Below, piece by piece: positions 48,087 to 57,529 of a DNA stretch of 64,000 nt. The DNA lies in NCBI GenBank assembly GCA_030538275.1, contig JAUNUH010000012.1, forward strand, positions 1-64,000. The letters run 5' to 3'. The first letter of the stretch is position 1; each line of letters opens with the position of its first letter. Made by a program: the position numbers and the translations under genes. This DNA is from Flavobacteriaceae bacterium (GTDB lineage Bacteria > Bacteroidota > Bacteroidia > Flavobacteriales > Weeksellaceae). The notes below the pieces were generated by a model that saw only the letters and a program-made list of their open reading frames with translations, had not been told where the DNA came from and ran no database searches.

Positions 48087-48962
48087 TCAAGGCGTATATG
48101 AGATTAAACTTGCATTACCTATATTATTCAAGGATTGATTAAAATCCAATAAATTCGGCTGAATCTCCATTAAGTCAAGGCTTAATCCTGCTGTTTGAAT
48201 TGTAGTATTCATTTCTAAATTTTGAAAAGAATATGAATAATCAGTTTTAATAATACCTTTTTCTTTTGCCAACCAAATTTCCAAATTACCAAAAGTTTGA
48301 TTTCCCAATAGTTGATGGTTTAATTGAATTGGAATTTGTTGGTTTCCAGAGTTATACGTTGCGTCAATCAAGTATTCTATTTCTATATCATAAGATAATT
48401 GATTATGGCAAATATTTTCATACAATTGGCCGTTGATACGCATTTCAGAATTTTTATCGATATGCCTGCTATGTAATGTTATTGATATTACGGGCGTTAT
48501 GGTACCAGATAGATTATGACCTTCTGGAATTGCGGCAGATTCTGAAGTGATTTGTAGGGTAGTTGATTTTAATAATTGACCGGGCTGCATGACATTTTTG
48601 ATGAAAGCTACATCCTCAAAATCTAAACTCAAGCCCAAAAATTCAACAATGGGACGAAGAGTGATTTCTTTATTCAAAGATTTCTGTACAAAAATCATAT
48701 TTGATGACCCAGTTAAATAGGTTGTATTATCCAAAACCTGATAAATCTTCCCATCAAAGACTACACTACCTTCCATCATTGCAGGAAACTGACCTGAATT
48801 GCTATTTCCTTGATTGCTATTTTGGTAGTTGTATTCCCAAAAGGAGGTTTCGGTGATGGGAAAATAATCCGTTGAGTCAGAATTTTGGCCATTATCAGCA
48901 TCATCACCACTACACGAAATATAGGCAAGTGAAACCAGAAGTAATAAAAGTAAATTTTTCAT
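48087..48962 (-). CDS. Surface lipoprotein of unknown function
   Basis: 291 residues. A lipoprotein signal ends at AYISC (Cys at about residue 17). The residues just after the Cys, SGDDADNG, are acidic, like the lipoprotein export signal that sends Bacteroidota lipoproteins to the outer face of the outer membrane. The rest is beta-rich with no motif I recognise (TSFWEYNYQN at the start of the mature part). Single gene. Confidence 0.7.
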   Translation of the reverse strand: MKNLLLLLLVSLAYISCSGDDADNGQNSDSTDYFPITETSFWEYNYQNSNQGNSNSGQFPAMMEGSVVFDGKIYQVLDNTTYLTGSSNMIFVQKSLNKEITLRPIVEFLGLSLDFEDVAFIKNVMQPGQLLKSTTLQITSESAAIPEGHNLSGTITPVISITLHSRHIDKNSEMRINGQLYENICHNQLSYDIEIEYLIDATYNSGNQQIPIQLNHQLLGNQTFGNLEIWLAKEKGIIKTDYSYSFQNLEMNTTIQTAGLSLDLMEIQPNLLDFNQSLNNIGNASLISYTP

Positions 48963-48988
48963 AAAAGTTTTATTGATAACGAAATATA

Positions 48989-48996
48989 CAAATTTA
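48989..48996 (-). promoter_or_regulatory. Candidate -7 element for the lipoprotein gene
   Basis: On the minus strand TAAATTTG matches TAnnTTTG, 27 bases before the start. TTTG is present only 13 bases upstream, so the -33 is not standard. Confidence 0.35.
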
Positions 48997-49120
48997 TTAA
49001 AGAAATAAACAAATAAATGTAATTTTTTCTGGTGACTGGAGTTTTTCGGTCAATGAGCTTTGTAGATTTCGTGTTGACTTCAGAACGCGTCATGGTGCAA
49101 CTTATAACAGATTGCCTCCA

Positions 49121-49372
49121 ATTACACCCCCTTTATTCCCCCTCAAGAGTACACCCCCCTGCCCCCTCAAGGGGGAGTCCGTTGCACCTAATATTTTTTC
49201 CATTACTTTTATAGTAACAGCTTTTGTCACCCATCGATACAAATTTTCATTTTAAATTCGTTACGCTTTATTTAAAAATGAAAATTCACTCAGGGTGACA
49301 GACTATTTCCTGTGTTCATTTGTCGGAATGATTCTAACTACGCTTTTGGGTTTAAGGGATTGCAGATTTTTG
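49121..49372. repeat. Intergenic repeat, copy A (second copy at 60789-61042)
   Basis: About 250 bases shared, with scattered changes, with 60789-61042. It contains a G/C palindrome (CCCCCTCAAGGGGG, within 49151-49175), TTGCACCTAATATTTTTTCC, and a tail with TCAGGGTGACAGACTATTTC. Both copies lie just downstream of a T9SS adhesin gene. C-rich palindromes of this kind recur between genes in flavobacteria. No credible gene lies in 48963-49461; only this repeat and a terminator. Confidence 0.8.
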
Positions 49373-49391
49373 AAGACAAATATCGGGAAAC

Positions 49392-49423
49392 AAAAAAAAA
49401 CCGTCTCGAAAATCGGGACGGTT
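49392..49423 (-). terminator. Terminator after adhesin A
   Basis: On the minus strand AACCGTCCCG pairs with CGAGACGGTT (one G-U pair), followed by eight or nine T residues; 39 bases after the stop of the adhesin gene. Confidence 0.88.
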
Positions 49424-49461
49424 CTTTCATCAAGTTTAATTAAAACAATTCAAATCAAATT

Positions 49462-52400
49462 TTACTTTTTGATCACCTGTTCGAAATGCGTGTTTCCATC
49501 GGTGTCAATAATTCTCAGATTATATTTACCTGTTGGTAACTCGCTGATATCGAATTGGTTATTGGCTGTATTGATTTCCATCAATTTAGCACCGTTCATA
49601 TCATAAACTTCAATGGTTTTTGATTCTACTTTGGCAATTTGTACTACACCATAGGTTGGGTTAGGCGTCAAAGCGATTTCAGTTCTGGCAGCAGCACCAT
49701 TGTACATTGGCAGATAGAATGGACCTACCCACTCAGAGAATGTTCCGCCTGGACAGCTAGTTCTGAACCAGATATCATAATCAAACGAAGGAACCAAAGC
49801 CTGCTGAATATGACCTGTACGAATATCTTCCATTCCGTACATTGGATAAGCTCTCAATGGTCTTCCTGCACGGTTGGCAGAGCCTTGATAACGAGCTGTT
49901 GTGTCATCTGCTGTAAACGAAGCAGTTGTGCCGCTCAAACGTGTAACCATAACGCCTGTTGGCGCATCGCAAGTATCACAAGCATCCCCGATTCCGTCGC
50001 CATCCCAATCGGCTTGGTCTGGGTTGTAGGTATCTGGGCAGTTGTCCACATCGTCGGCTACGCCATCTCCATCGGTGTCACCCGTGGCAATCGGAGTTCC
50101 TGCACATTCACAATCTTCTGTAATAACATCATTTTCTGTGTTTGCATCACCATCATCACACGCATCTCCGATGTTGGCGCCTAATTCTGGACAATCGAAT
50201 ACTGGTGGAATCGGCGTTCCTGCACATTCACAATCTTCTGTAATAACATCATTTTCTGTGTTTGCATCACCATCATCACATGCATCACCGATGTTTGCGC
50301 CTAATTCAGGACAATCGAATACCGGAGGAATTGGCGTTCCTGCACAACCACAATCTTCTGTAATAACATCATTTTCTGTGTTTGCATCACCATCATCACA
50401 AGCATCTCCGATGTTTGCGCCTAATTCTGGGCAATCGAATACAGGCGGAATTGGCGTTCCTGCACATTCACAATCTTCTGTAATAACATCATTTTCTGTG
50501 TTTGCATCACCATCATCACACGCATCTCCGATGTTTGCGCCTAATTCTGGACAATCGAATACGGGAATAAATTCTTCACAATACAATAATTCGGATGTAA
50601 TTGTTTGATTAGGTGATAAATGACCGTAAAAAACAATTTGCGTTCCATTTGAAATTTCGTAATTCGGTAAATTATCAGTGTATTCTCCTTCATTGGTAAT
50701 CCAAAAGGTTACAGGTCCTGAATGTTGAATAGTTGCAGTATCATCATATCCCAAATCATATCCAAAATTTTGTAATAATATATCTCCTGTATTATTGTCT
50801 CTCAATTCCCAATAAACCTGTTCACCCCAAGAATCTCCCCACACATGAACGGTCCAGTTACAAACCCCATCTACTGGCGGATTCTGCGTTCCTACACAGC
50901 CACAATCTTCGGTAACAACATCATTTTCAGTAGTATCATCACCATCATCACAAGCATCTCCGATGTTTGCGTTTAATTCAGGGCAATCATAAATAGGAGG
51001 GATCGGCGTTCCGAGACAAGCACAATCTTCGGTAACAACATCATTTTCAGTTGTATCATCGCCATCATCACAAGCATCGCCTATGTTTGCGTTTAATTCA
51101 GGGCAATCATAAATAGGAGGAATCGGCGTTCCGAGACAAGCACAATCTTCGGTAATCACATCATTTTCAGTTGTATCATCACCGTCGTCGCAAGCATCTC
51201 CGACATTAGCTGATAAATCAGGACAATCGAATTCGATTATATCTGAACCATCACAATCCTGGTCTATGCCGTCATTTGGAATTTCGGTTGCGCCTGGATA
51301 AATGCTTGCATCTGAGTCGTTGCAATCTGAACCTAGCGTTGTATCTGTATATCCCTCTGGTATTTCATCGCCATAACACAATACATTAGATTCGCCATGA
51401 TAGCCGTCACCATCTGCATCCAAATAAAATGTTCCCTGGAACCAAACCGTCGGATCATCTGGTTCACAATCGATTACGTCCGCATATCCATCGTTGTCGG
51501 TGTCTATTCCCGTGCTTATTCGATAAGGCCCAAACTCGTTGGTGTAATATGTTTTAATTCGTACGAAATAATCTCCGGCAGCTAGGTTTTCCCTGTTAAT
51601 ACTTGTAGATGTAGTCGTATATACCTGTGAAATTAGGGTCGTTCCGTTGGCTGCATAGAGTTGAATATAAATATTTTGACCGTTATAGACTTTCAAATTT
51701 AATTTGAAATCCGTTTGTGAAGGCCAGTTGAAAGCGTACCAATCAGATTCATCTCTATCATTGATATATTTATATCCAATATGTCCAAAAGATGGTATAT
51801 TCAAGTTCAATGTATTTGCACCTGTATAGACATCATTGGCATCATCGTTTTCATCTTCAGGCGTAGCGGGTTCTATCAATTGATTGGTCAAAATATAGGG
51901 TGCAAAACCGCCGGTATAATAGGTATTTACCCGAATGTAATATTCACCCGGTGCCAATCCATCTTTTTCAATGGTCACTGTGTTTCCGGTTTCATTATTC
52001 GTATAACCTTGGGCCAGAGTAGAAGTACCATTTCCATCATATAGGAAAACATACACCCATTCATCAATCAATGTTTGCAGAGATAATTGTAGTTTTCCAT
52101 TGGCATCTGTGGTTACACTATACCAATCGTGTAAGTCCACATTTCCATTATACCGATAGCCCACCAATCCGTTTACAGAAGAGTTCAGCGCAAGTGTTTG
52201 AGCTTCTGAAACGTTTTCGTTGTTGTCTCCTTCGGATGGATGCGGCGGTAAAATCAATTGATTGGTCAAAATATAAGGTGCAAAATCTCCGGAATAATAG
52301 GTATTTACCCGGATGAAATATTCCCCAGGAGCCAATCCATCTTTTTCAATCAACACGGTATTTCCGATTGTACCGTTAGTATAACCTTGAGCCAGAGTAG

Positions 52401-53499
52401 AAGTACCATTTCCATCATATAGGTAAACATAAACCAATTCTGGATTCAATGTTTGCAGAGATATTTGTAGTTTTCCATTGGCATCTGTGGTTACACTATA
52501 CCAATCGTGTAAGTCCACATTTCCATTATACCGATAGCCCACCAATCCGTTTACAGAAGAGTTCAGCGCAAGTGTTTGGGCTTCCGAAACGTTTTCATTA
52601 TTGTTTCCCTCGGATGGATGCGGCGGTAAAATCAATTGATTGGTCAAAATATAGGGTGCAAAATCGACGGTATAATAGGTATTTACCCGAATGTAATATT
52701 CACCCGGTGCCAAACCATCTTTTTCAATCGTTTTCGTATTTCCTGTTACAGCGGTAGTATAACCTTGAGCAAGAACAGTAGTGCCATTTCCATCATATAG
52801 GTAAACATACACACTTTCATCAATCAATGTTTCAAGCCTTATGGATAATTTTCCGTGCAAATCTGCATTAACTTTAAACCAATCTTGTGCATCAGCAGGA
52901 TTTTCATTGAACTCCCTATAACCCACTTGCCCTGCTATGCTGCTATTAAGCGCTATTGACTGAGCATCGGTATAGGAGCCATTGGGTTCCATGTCATTGG
53001 CCGTAGGAATAGAAATGAAAGAAGGCGTGAAACTGTAGGCATGCGTATGGCCTGAATAATACGAATTTATTTTCACATAATAGGTTCCAGCAGCCAGTCC
53101 ATCCCTTTCTAAATACGAAGTTGAATTGGTATAGACTTGGGCTAAATTTTGTGAAGTAGATGAGTACAAATAAACATATGTGTACTGATTATCTGCACCC
53201 GAATGAGAAAAATCAATCCTGATTTTTCCATTTGATGTGGTCGTTAAAACATAATAATCCATGTCTCCATTCACATTGATTTCCCCAGAAATCGTTGTTT
53301 CAAAGTCAATCTCATTTGCCGTAGCCACATCATTATTTGGCTCAGATTCTGTTTGCGACCATACTATAGAAGGCAAAAACATACCTACTACCAACAAAAG
53401 TGGTATTAGATTACTTTGTACTCGTGGTACGGGATTGGGGAGAAAAGCGAAAAGTTTTCCCAACGAAACCCATTGTAAGAAGTTTAGTTTTCTTTTCAT
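49462..53499 (-). CDS. Large T9SS type A adhesin (adhesin A) with PPC-like, MopE-like and Cys/Asp repeats
   Basis: 1345 residues from the ATG at 53497-53499; the frame is open upstream but MKRKLNFLQW starts a long signal peptide with its hydrophobic core near residues 30-47. Order: five or so pre-peptidase-like beta domains (about 50-680), three nearly identical with a 126-residue period; a MopE-like Ca-binding stretch (DADGDGYHG, GSDCNDSDASIYPGA, GIDQDCDGSD); seven 40-residue repeats starting DCPELGANIGDACDDGD in blocks of three and four, split by a unique beta domain; a thrombospondin type 3 repeat (DTDGDGVADDVDNCPDTYNP); a fibronectin-like domain; and a T9SS type A sorting domain. The last 200 residues almost match those of adhesin B. 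Calcium binding and a surface-adhesion role are inferred. Confidence 0.88.
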   Translation of the reverse strand: MKRKLNFLQWVSLGKLFAFLPNPVPRVQSNLIPLLLVVGMFLPSIVWSQTESEPNNDVATANEIDFETTISGEINVNGDMDYYVLTTTSNGKIRIDFSHSGADNQYTYVYLYSSTSQNLAQVYTNSTSYLERDGLAAGTYYVKINSYYSGHTHAYSFTPSFISIPTANDMEPNGSYTDAQSIALNSSIAGQVGYREFNENPADAQDWFKVNADLHGKLSIRLETLIDESVYVYLYDGNGTTVLAQGYTTAVTGNTKTIEKDGLAPGEYYIRVNTYYTVDFAPYILTNQLILPPHPSEGNNNENVSEAQTLALNSSVNGLVGYRYNGNVDLHDWYSVTTDANGKLQISLQTLNPELVYVYLYDGNGTSTLAQGYTNGTIGNTVLIEKDGLAPGEYFIRVNTYYSGDFAPYILTNQLILPPHPSEGDNNENVSEAQTLALNSSVNGLVGYRYNGNVDLHDWYSVTTDANGKLQLSLQTLIDEWVYVFLYDGNGTSTLAQGYTNNETGNTVTIEKDGLAPGEYYIRVNTYYTGGFAPYILTNQLIEPATPEDENDDANDVYTGANTLNLNIPSFGHIGYKYINDRDESDWYAFNWPSQTDFKLNLKVYNGQNIYIQLYAANGTTLISQVYTTTSTSINRENLAAGDYFVRIKTYYTNEFGPYRISTGIDTDNDGYADVIDCEPDDPTVWFQGTFYLDADGDGYHGESNVLCYGDEIPEGYTDTTLGSDCNDSDASIYPGATEIPNDGIDQDCDGSDIIEFDCPDLSANVGDACDDGDDTTENDVITEDCACLGTPIPPIYDCPELNANIGDACDDGDDTTENDVVTEDCACLGTPIPPIYDCPELNANIGDACDDGDDTTENDVVTEDCGCVGTQNPPVDGVCNWTVHVWGDSWGEQVYWELRDNNTGDILLQNFGYDLGYDDTATIQHSGPVTFWITNEGEYTDNLPNYEISNGTQIVFYGHLSPNQTITSELLYCEEFIPVFDCPELGANIGDACDDGDANTENDVITEDCECAGTPIPPVFDCPELGANIGDACDDGDANTENDVITEDCGCAGTPIPPVFDCPELGANIGDACDDGDANTENDVITEDCECAGTPIPPVFDCPELGANIGDACDDGDANTENDVITEDCECAGTPIATGDTDGDGVADDVDNCPDTYNPDQADWDGDGIGDACDTCDAPTGVMVTRLSGTTASFTADDTTARYQGSANRAGRPLRAYPMYGMEDIRTGHIQQALVPSFDYDIWFRTSCPGGTFSEWVGPFYLPMYNGAAARTEIALTPNPTYGVVQIAKVESKTIEVYDMNGAKLMEINTANNQFDISELPTGKYNLRIIDTDGNTHFEQVIKK
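49475..50080. repeat. 606-bp near-identical segment, copy A (direct repeat with 61132-61737)
   Basis: Comparing the two stretches base by base I count about nine substitutions and no insertion or deletion over 606 bases, a constant offset of 11,657. It codes the thrombospondin-type repeat, fibronectin-like domain and sorting domain of both adhesins in the same frame and orientation. Similarity stops sharply at the upstream end in coding sense (50080/61737). Confidence 0.92.
50089..50566. repeat. Four tandem 120-bp coding repeats
   Basis: The block repeats with an exact 120-base period, visible as nearly identical lines at 50101, 50221, 50341 and 50461. Units differ by a few silent or conservative changes (for example CEC versus CGC). 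Each codes 40 residues with four Cys and an Asp-rich loop. Four copies without unique spacers, so not a CRISPR array. Confidence 0.92.
50880..51234. repeat. Three tandem 120-bp coding repeats, second block
   Basis: Same 40-residue unit as the block at 50089-50566 but with DDTTENDV in place of DANTENDV, so the two blocks expanded separately. The first unit in coding order is the most diverged (DLSANVGDACDDG). About 300 bases of unique sequence, coding a beta domain, separate the blocks. Confidence 0.85.
51880..53013. repeat. Three 378-bp tandem repeats coding PPC-like domains
   Basis: The landmark CCATTTCCATCATATAGG occurs at 52028, 52406 and 52784, and TTGATTGGTC at 51880, 52258 and 52636, giving an exact period of 378 bases (126 residues). 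The first two units are nearly identical in long stretches; the third diverges at its far end. Confidence 0.88.
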
Positions 53500-53624
53500 A
53501 ATAATTTTGTTTTTAATTAAATAATTGTATTTATCTATTATCGTTTTGTACAAAAAAGGTCATCACAATAACAAAAAATTTATTAAAATTCAGTAGATTT
53601 ACCCTGAAATTCAACACTCACTCC

Positions 53625-56600
53625 ATGTATAAATTGATTAGCTTTATTTTCTTGCTATTTATGGCTGCTGGAATTCAAACCCAACCGGCTAAAATAATTG
53701 CCCAAGGCACCGATCGACTGGATTCATTAATACTGGCAGAAAATTACACCCTCGCCAAGCGTGAATTGTCTCAACAATTAGACTATATTCAAAGAAGATC
53801 AGCTCCTGATTCGTTGGCAAAGTATCCCTATTATATTGGAAAAGTCTACGAAAAATTTCAAGGGAAAGAAAAGGCTGTACAGTTGTTAGAAAAATTTGTT
53901 ATTGAAATAGAAAGGAAAATTAAAAATCCGGCGCAGCAAGTTGATTTATTTACCCAAACCGCCAGTTATTTTGAGCATATTCGCAATTATGAAAAATCGC
54001 TGAAATATCATCAAAAAGCTCTTGAAATAGCAGAATCGGATCATCCTGACTCACTTTTGTTAGCCAAGGTGCTGTATAATCTGGCACTTACTCACAACCG
54101 CCGTGGAGAATATCATAAAGGCAAAAAATTCGCAGAAAAGTCGCTGTATGCTTATAAAACAAGTAAAAAAAGCACGCCCGAAGATATGTATTTTGCTTAT
54201 TCAGTTTTGGGGACTGCGCACTATTATTCCGCCAAAATAGACAGTTCTATTTATTATTATGAATTAGCCGCAAGCTATGCTGCCAAGGATACGATTTCGG
54301 CACTCAACCGATTTTATCGCCCTTCGCTCATTGCCAATAATACGTCTGTTTTATATTTAATGCTGGGAAAAACTCAAAAAGCCATTGAACAAATGCAGTT
54401 TGCCATTGATTATAATCAAAAATATATTGAAAATGGCGAAGATGCCTTCAAAGTGCAGGAATCCAAGAAATGGCAAATCAATTATTTGGAAAATTTAGCC
54501 GGAATTTATGAAGGAAGAGGCGACTACAAAACCCAGTTGGAACTACTGCAATATGTATTGAAAAAAAGAAAAAATCACAGTGAAACCAGCGAATTGGAGC
54601 TGGGAACAATTCATGCGCTGAATGGTACGGCCCATCTTAAGCAGTTTAATTATCGCGAAGCTGATAAACATTTTTCAAAGGCATTAGAACGCTTGATAAA
54701 TCAAGAAGGTAACCTGGAATGGCTTGCAACAATTTATGATGGATTGGGGCATATTTCATGGAAACAAAATGACCTGAAAATCGCCGAACAATGGTTTTTG
54801 AAAGCTAAAGCGATATACGAGCAAATGAATCCAGAAGAAATGGATAAGTCGAATATTGAATTTTTCAATGAATTAGCGTTTTTCTATGCAGATTCTGGAG
54901 AGAACGAAAAAGCGGTAGCCACTGCAAAAGAAACATTGGCTTATTTACAAAAAAACAATCAGCACGAAATGCTCCCCGTTTTGTTGCAAACGTATTATTT
55001 GGGTGAAATTTATTATAAAACCGGTAAAATAGAACAGGCTAAAAGCTTGGCAGACAACACAATTCAATCTTTAGAAAAGTTGATTCAAAAAACAGACAAC
55101 AGCTATGATTCTATAGTATTAAGCTTTAAAAAACCTCCTGTTCTTTTACTTCAAATCAAAAGTGAATATGATTTAAATAGCACAAAGGATTCGGTTTTTT
55201 TAAAAAAATTACTTACAAAAAATCTCGATATCATTCACATCATCAATCAGCATAAAAGGTTTTTGGGAAATACCGAAAACATTCAGGTTTTGATGGCCAA
55301 CCATCGCGAAGTATATGATTTTGCCAAAAAACTTTTAATTGATCTTTATAATCTAACGTTTGACGCAAAATATCTCTATGACATAATCGATCTTCACGAA
55401 AATTCAGTGTATAACCGCATACGTAGTCAGCTGAATAAGATTGAAGCCTTTGAAGTTCATCTGGTTCCGACGCAGGTTACACGACGCGAAGCCTACCTGA
55501 AAAGTATGCTGCAACAAGGCTTGAACACCGATAGTGTAGCCTTGTTTGTTCAAACCCAAAATGATTGGCTTTTCTTTCTCGATTCCTTGAAAATAAATCA
55601 TCCGGAATATTATCAATTAAAATTTGACGACCCCAAAATTAGGGTTAAAAATGTGCAAAAGCAACTTAAATCCGACCAGACAATCATTCGGTATTTTTAT
55701 ATTCAAAATGATTTGTATGCCAGTGTAATTAATGGTGATTTCATTTCATTGCAACCATTAGGTCAACCCAAAATTGTACAGAATTTGGAAAATGTACAGG
55801 ATTATAATCAAAAAGAAGAGGTAGTTTTACAAAGCCTTTTTAGGCTCTACCAACAACTTTGGCAGCCTCTTGAAAAACAAATTCAAACCAAAAATGTCAT
55901 CATAATTCCAGATAAAGAATTGTATAATTTAAGTTTTGACGCCCTCACAAAAGAAGCAGTGACAACTTATACAGCACTTAGAACTAATTGTTTATTGAAT
56001 AATTATCACATTTCGTACAATTTCAGTTCGCATTTGGTGAATGCTGAAAAAAATTCCAATCCACCACATTTGAATTTTTTGGCCGTAGCACCGGGTTTTT
56101 CAAAAAAATCGAAGCAGATGTATGAACAAGGAGTCGAAGATTCGGCCAATTTGGATTATGGTTATTTGGACATGCTTCCGCAACCCAATATGATCAAACT
56201 GGCTAAAAAAACGGCACTTGATTTCAAAGGTTCGTATTTTATTGAAGAAAACGCCAGCAAGAACAATTTTCTGATGAATGCGACCGACAATAAAATCATA
56301 CATCTGGGCACACACACGCATTTCAATAACCATTCACCCGAATTTTCTTCCTTGGTGTTTGCCAAAGAAAAACAAGCTAAAACCCGAAACGAAAATTACC
56401 TGTATGCCTATCAGATTTATAATCATGCCCTTAATGCAGATTTGGCAGTGTTGTCTGCCTGTGAAACGGGTAAAAACACCGAAAATCCAGGCGAAGGAAT
56501 GATTTCGCTAGCACATGCATTTACCTCGGCAGGTTGCAAAAGTATTTTCACCTCGCTTTGGCAAACCGATGAAAAAAATTCAACCTATATTATTGATAAA

Positions 56601-56876
56601 TTTTATGGTTATTTAGCTCAAGGAAAGCAGAAGAGTCAAGCGCTGCAGCTCGCCAAAATGGACTACCTCACCACCTTTTCGGGCGAACAATTATCACCGG
56701 CCTATTGGAGCGGTTGGATTGTGATGGGCGATAATTCTGCTGTGAATTTAGCGTCAACAAATCCTTTCATCAAATACAGCCGAATGGTGGTTCTGGTAAG
56801 CGTTTTCTTAATTTTAGGTTTCCAGTTTTATCGAAAACGCAATCGGAACAAAAGTGCAAAAAATGCCATTTCTTAA
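53625..56876 (+). CDS. Extracytoplasmic TPR-CHAT protease
   Basis: 1083 residues. Signal peptide about 1-20; a long array of tetratricopeptide repeats (about 70-480, for example YNLALTHNRRGEYHKGKKFA and EIYYKTGKIEQAKSLA); a helical linker; a CHAT domain (about 670-1040); and one C-terminal transmembrane helix (about 1054-1070) followed by a basic tail, RKRNRNKSAK. The caspase-like dyad is present: His897 in IHLGTHTHF and Cys946 in VLSACETGK, with PGEGMISLAHAFTSAGCKS and the closing SPAYWSGWIVMGD typical of CHAT. The layout predicts a periplasmic protease tethered to the inner membrane. An ECF sigma factor and a membrane TPR protein follow on the same strand, so it is probably the effector or sensor of a signalling operon. 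Target unknown. Confidence 0.9.
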   Translation: MYKLISFIFLLFMAAGIQTQPAKIIAQGTDRLDSLILAENYTLAKRELSQQLDYIQRRSAPDSLAKYPYYIGKVYEKFQGKEKAVQLLEKFVIEIERKIKNPAQQVDLFTQTASYFEHIRNYEKSLKYHQKALEIAESDHPDSLLLAKVLYNLALTHNRRGEYHKGKKFAEKSLYAYKTSKKSTPEDMYFAYSVLGTAHYYSAKIDSSIYYYELAASYAAKDTISALNRFYRPSLIANNTSVLYLMLGKTQKAIEQMQFAIDYNQKYIENGEDAFKVQESKKWQINYLENLAGIYEGRGDYKTQLELLQYVLKKRKNHSETSELELGTIHALNGTAHLKQFNYREADKHFSKALERLINQEGNLEWLATIYDGLGHISWKQNDLKIAEQWFLKAKAIYEQMNPEEMDKSNIEFFNELAFFYADSGENEKAVATAKETLAYLQKNNQHEMLPVLLQTYYLGEIYYKTGKIEQAKSLADNTIQSLEKLIQKTDNSYDSIVLSFKKPPVLLLQIKSEYDLNSTKDSVFLKKLLTKNLDIIHIINQHKRFLGNTENIQVLMANHREVYDFAKKLLIDLYNLTFDAKYLYDIIDLHENSVYNRIRSQLNKIEAFEVHLVPTQVTRREAYLKSMLQQGLNTDSVALFVQTQNDWLFFLDSLKINHPEYYQLKFDDPKIRVKNVQKQLKSDQTIIRYFYIQNDLYASVINGDFISLQPLGQPKIVQNLENVQDYNQKEEVVLQSLFRLYQQLWQPLEKQIQTKNVIIIPDKELYNLSFDALTKEAVTTYTALRTNCLLNNYHISYNFSSHLVNAEKNSNPPHLNFLAVAPGFSKKSKQMYEQGVEDSANLDYGYLDMLPQPNMIKLAKKTALDFKGSYFIEENASKNNFLMNATDNKIIHLGTHTHFNNHSPEFSSLVFAKEKQAKTRNENYLYAYQIYNHALNADLAVLSACETGKNTENPGEGMISLAHAFTSAGCKSIFTSLWQTDEKNSTYIIDKFYGYLAQGKQKSQALQLAKMDYLTTFSGEQLSPAYWSGWIVMGDNSAVNLASTNPFIKYSRMVVLVSVFLILGFQFYRKRNRNKSAKNAIS

Positions 56877-56961
56877 ATCAAATTCAGCTGTATTTTGATG
56901 ACTTTTATTTTATTTCAAGATAAGTAATTGAAAGTCTGCCGCATTTTGTAATTTTAGCATC

Positions 56962-57528
56962 TTGAAAAAACAGAGCAGAACAAAAGATCAGCAGTACAAA
57001 TTAAACGAAATCCGTAGTAATAACCAACGGGTTTTGCAGGTAATTTATGCAGAAAATTTTGAAAAAGTGCGTAGGTATATTTTAAATAACAGTGGAACAG
57101 AAGACATGGCCAAGGATGTGTATCAGGAAGCTTTTTTGGCCTTTTGGCAAAATATTCAACAAAATAAATTCCACTTTCAGCCCAATCATACCTTGGAAGG
57201 TTATTTATTCCAAATTGCAAAATATAAATGGCTTGATAATTTAAGACAAAATAGAAACCAACCCATTCAATCACTGCCAGATGAATATTCACTTCATGTA
57301 AAAGATGAAAAGGACGAAAAAGAAAAAAAATGGGCAGAAGTAAACCATCAACTGAATTTGGCTTTGGAAGAATTGGGCGATGAATGCAAAGAAACTTTGT
57401 TGCAGTTTTATTTTTACCGGAATTCATTAAAGAAGATTGCCGAGTATTTTGGCATTACTGAAAATTCGGCCAAAAACAAGAAATACCGCTGTATTCAGAA
57501 ATTAAAAGAAATTATGGTGAAGCAGTAA
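56962..57528 (+). CDS. ECF-type RNA polymerase sigma factor
   Basis: 188 residues. Sigma region 2 spans about 30-98 (AKDVYQEAFLAFWQNI, GYLFQIAKYKWLDNLR, the -10 recognition helix) and region 4 about 130-185 (LGDECKETLLQFYFYRNSL, then helix-turn-helix IAEYFGITENSAKNKKYR). No region 1.1 or 3, hence ECF type. The start is a TTG at 56962; the next Met is well inside region 2. It lies 85 bases after the CHAT gene and one base before the membrane TPR gene. A weak promoter-like ATTG-N18-TAATTTTA (56927-56956) precedes it. It likely directs a small regulon when released from its partner. Confidence 0.93.
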   Translation: MKKQSRTKDQQYKLNEIRSNNQRVLQVIYAENFEKVRRYILNNSGTEDMAKDVYQEAFLAFWQNIQQNKFHFQPNHTLEGYLFQIAKYKWLDNLRQNRNQPIQSLPDEYSLHVKDEKDEKEKKWAEVNHQLNLALEELGDECKETLLQFYFYRNSLKKIAEYFGITENSAKNKKYRCIQKLKEIMVKQ

Positions 57529-57529
57529 G

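Noticed and set aside
49032..49214. Short plus-strand frame in the gap after the lipoprotein gene
   Set aside because: It runs through the C/G palindromic repeat, and the other repeat copy does not keep a comparable gene structure.
50042..50608. Plus-strand open frame with repeated Ser-rich units (188 codons)
   Set aside because: It is the antisense of the 120-bp adhesin repeats; no signal, promoter or family resemblance, and the minus-strand frame has clear domains.
50089..51234. CRISPR-like array
   Set aside because: Units of 120 bases with no unique spacers, inside a continuous coding frame; no cas genes anywhere in the window.
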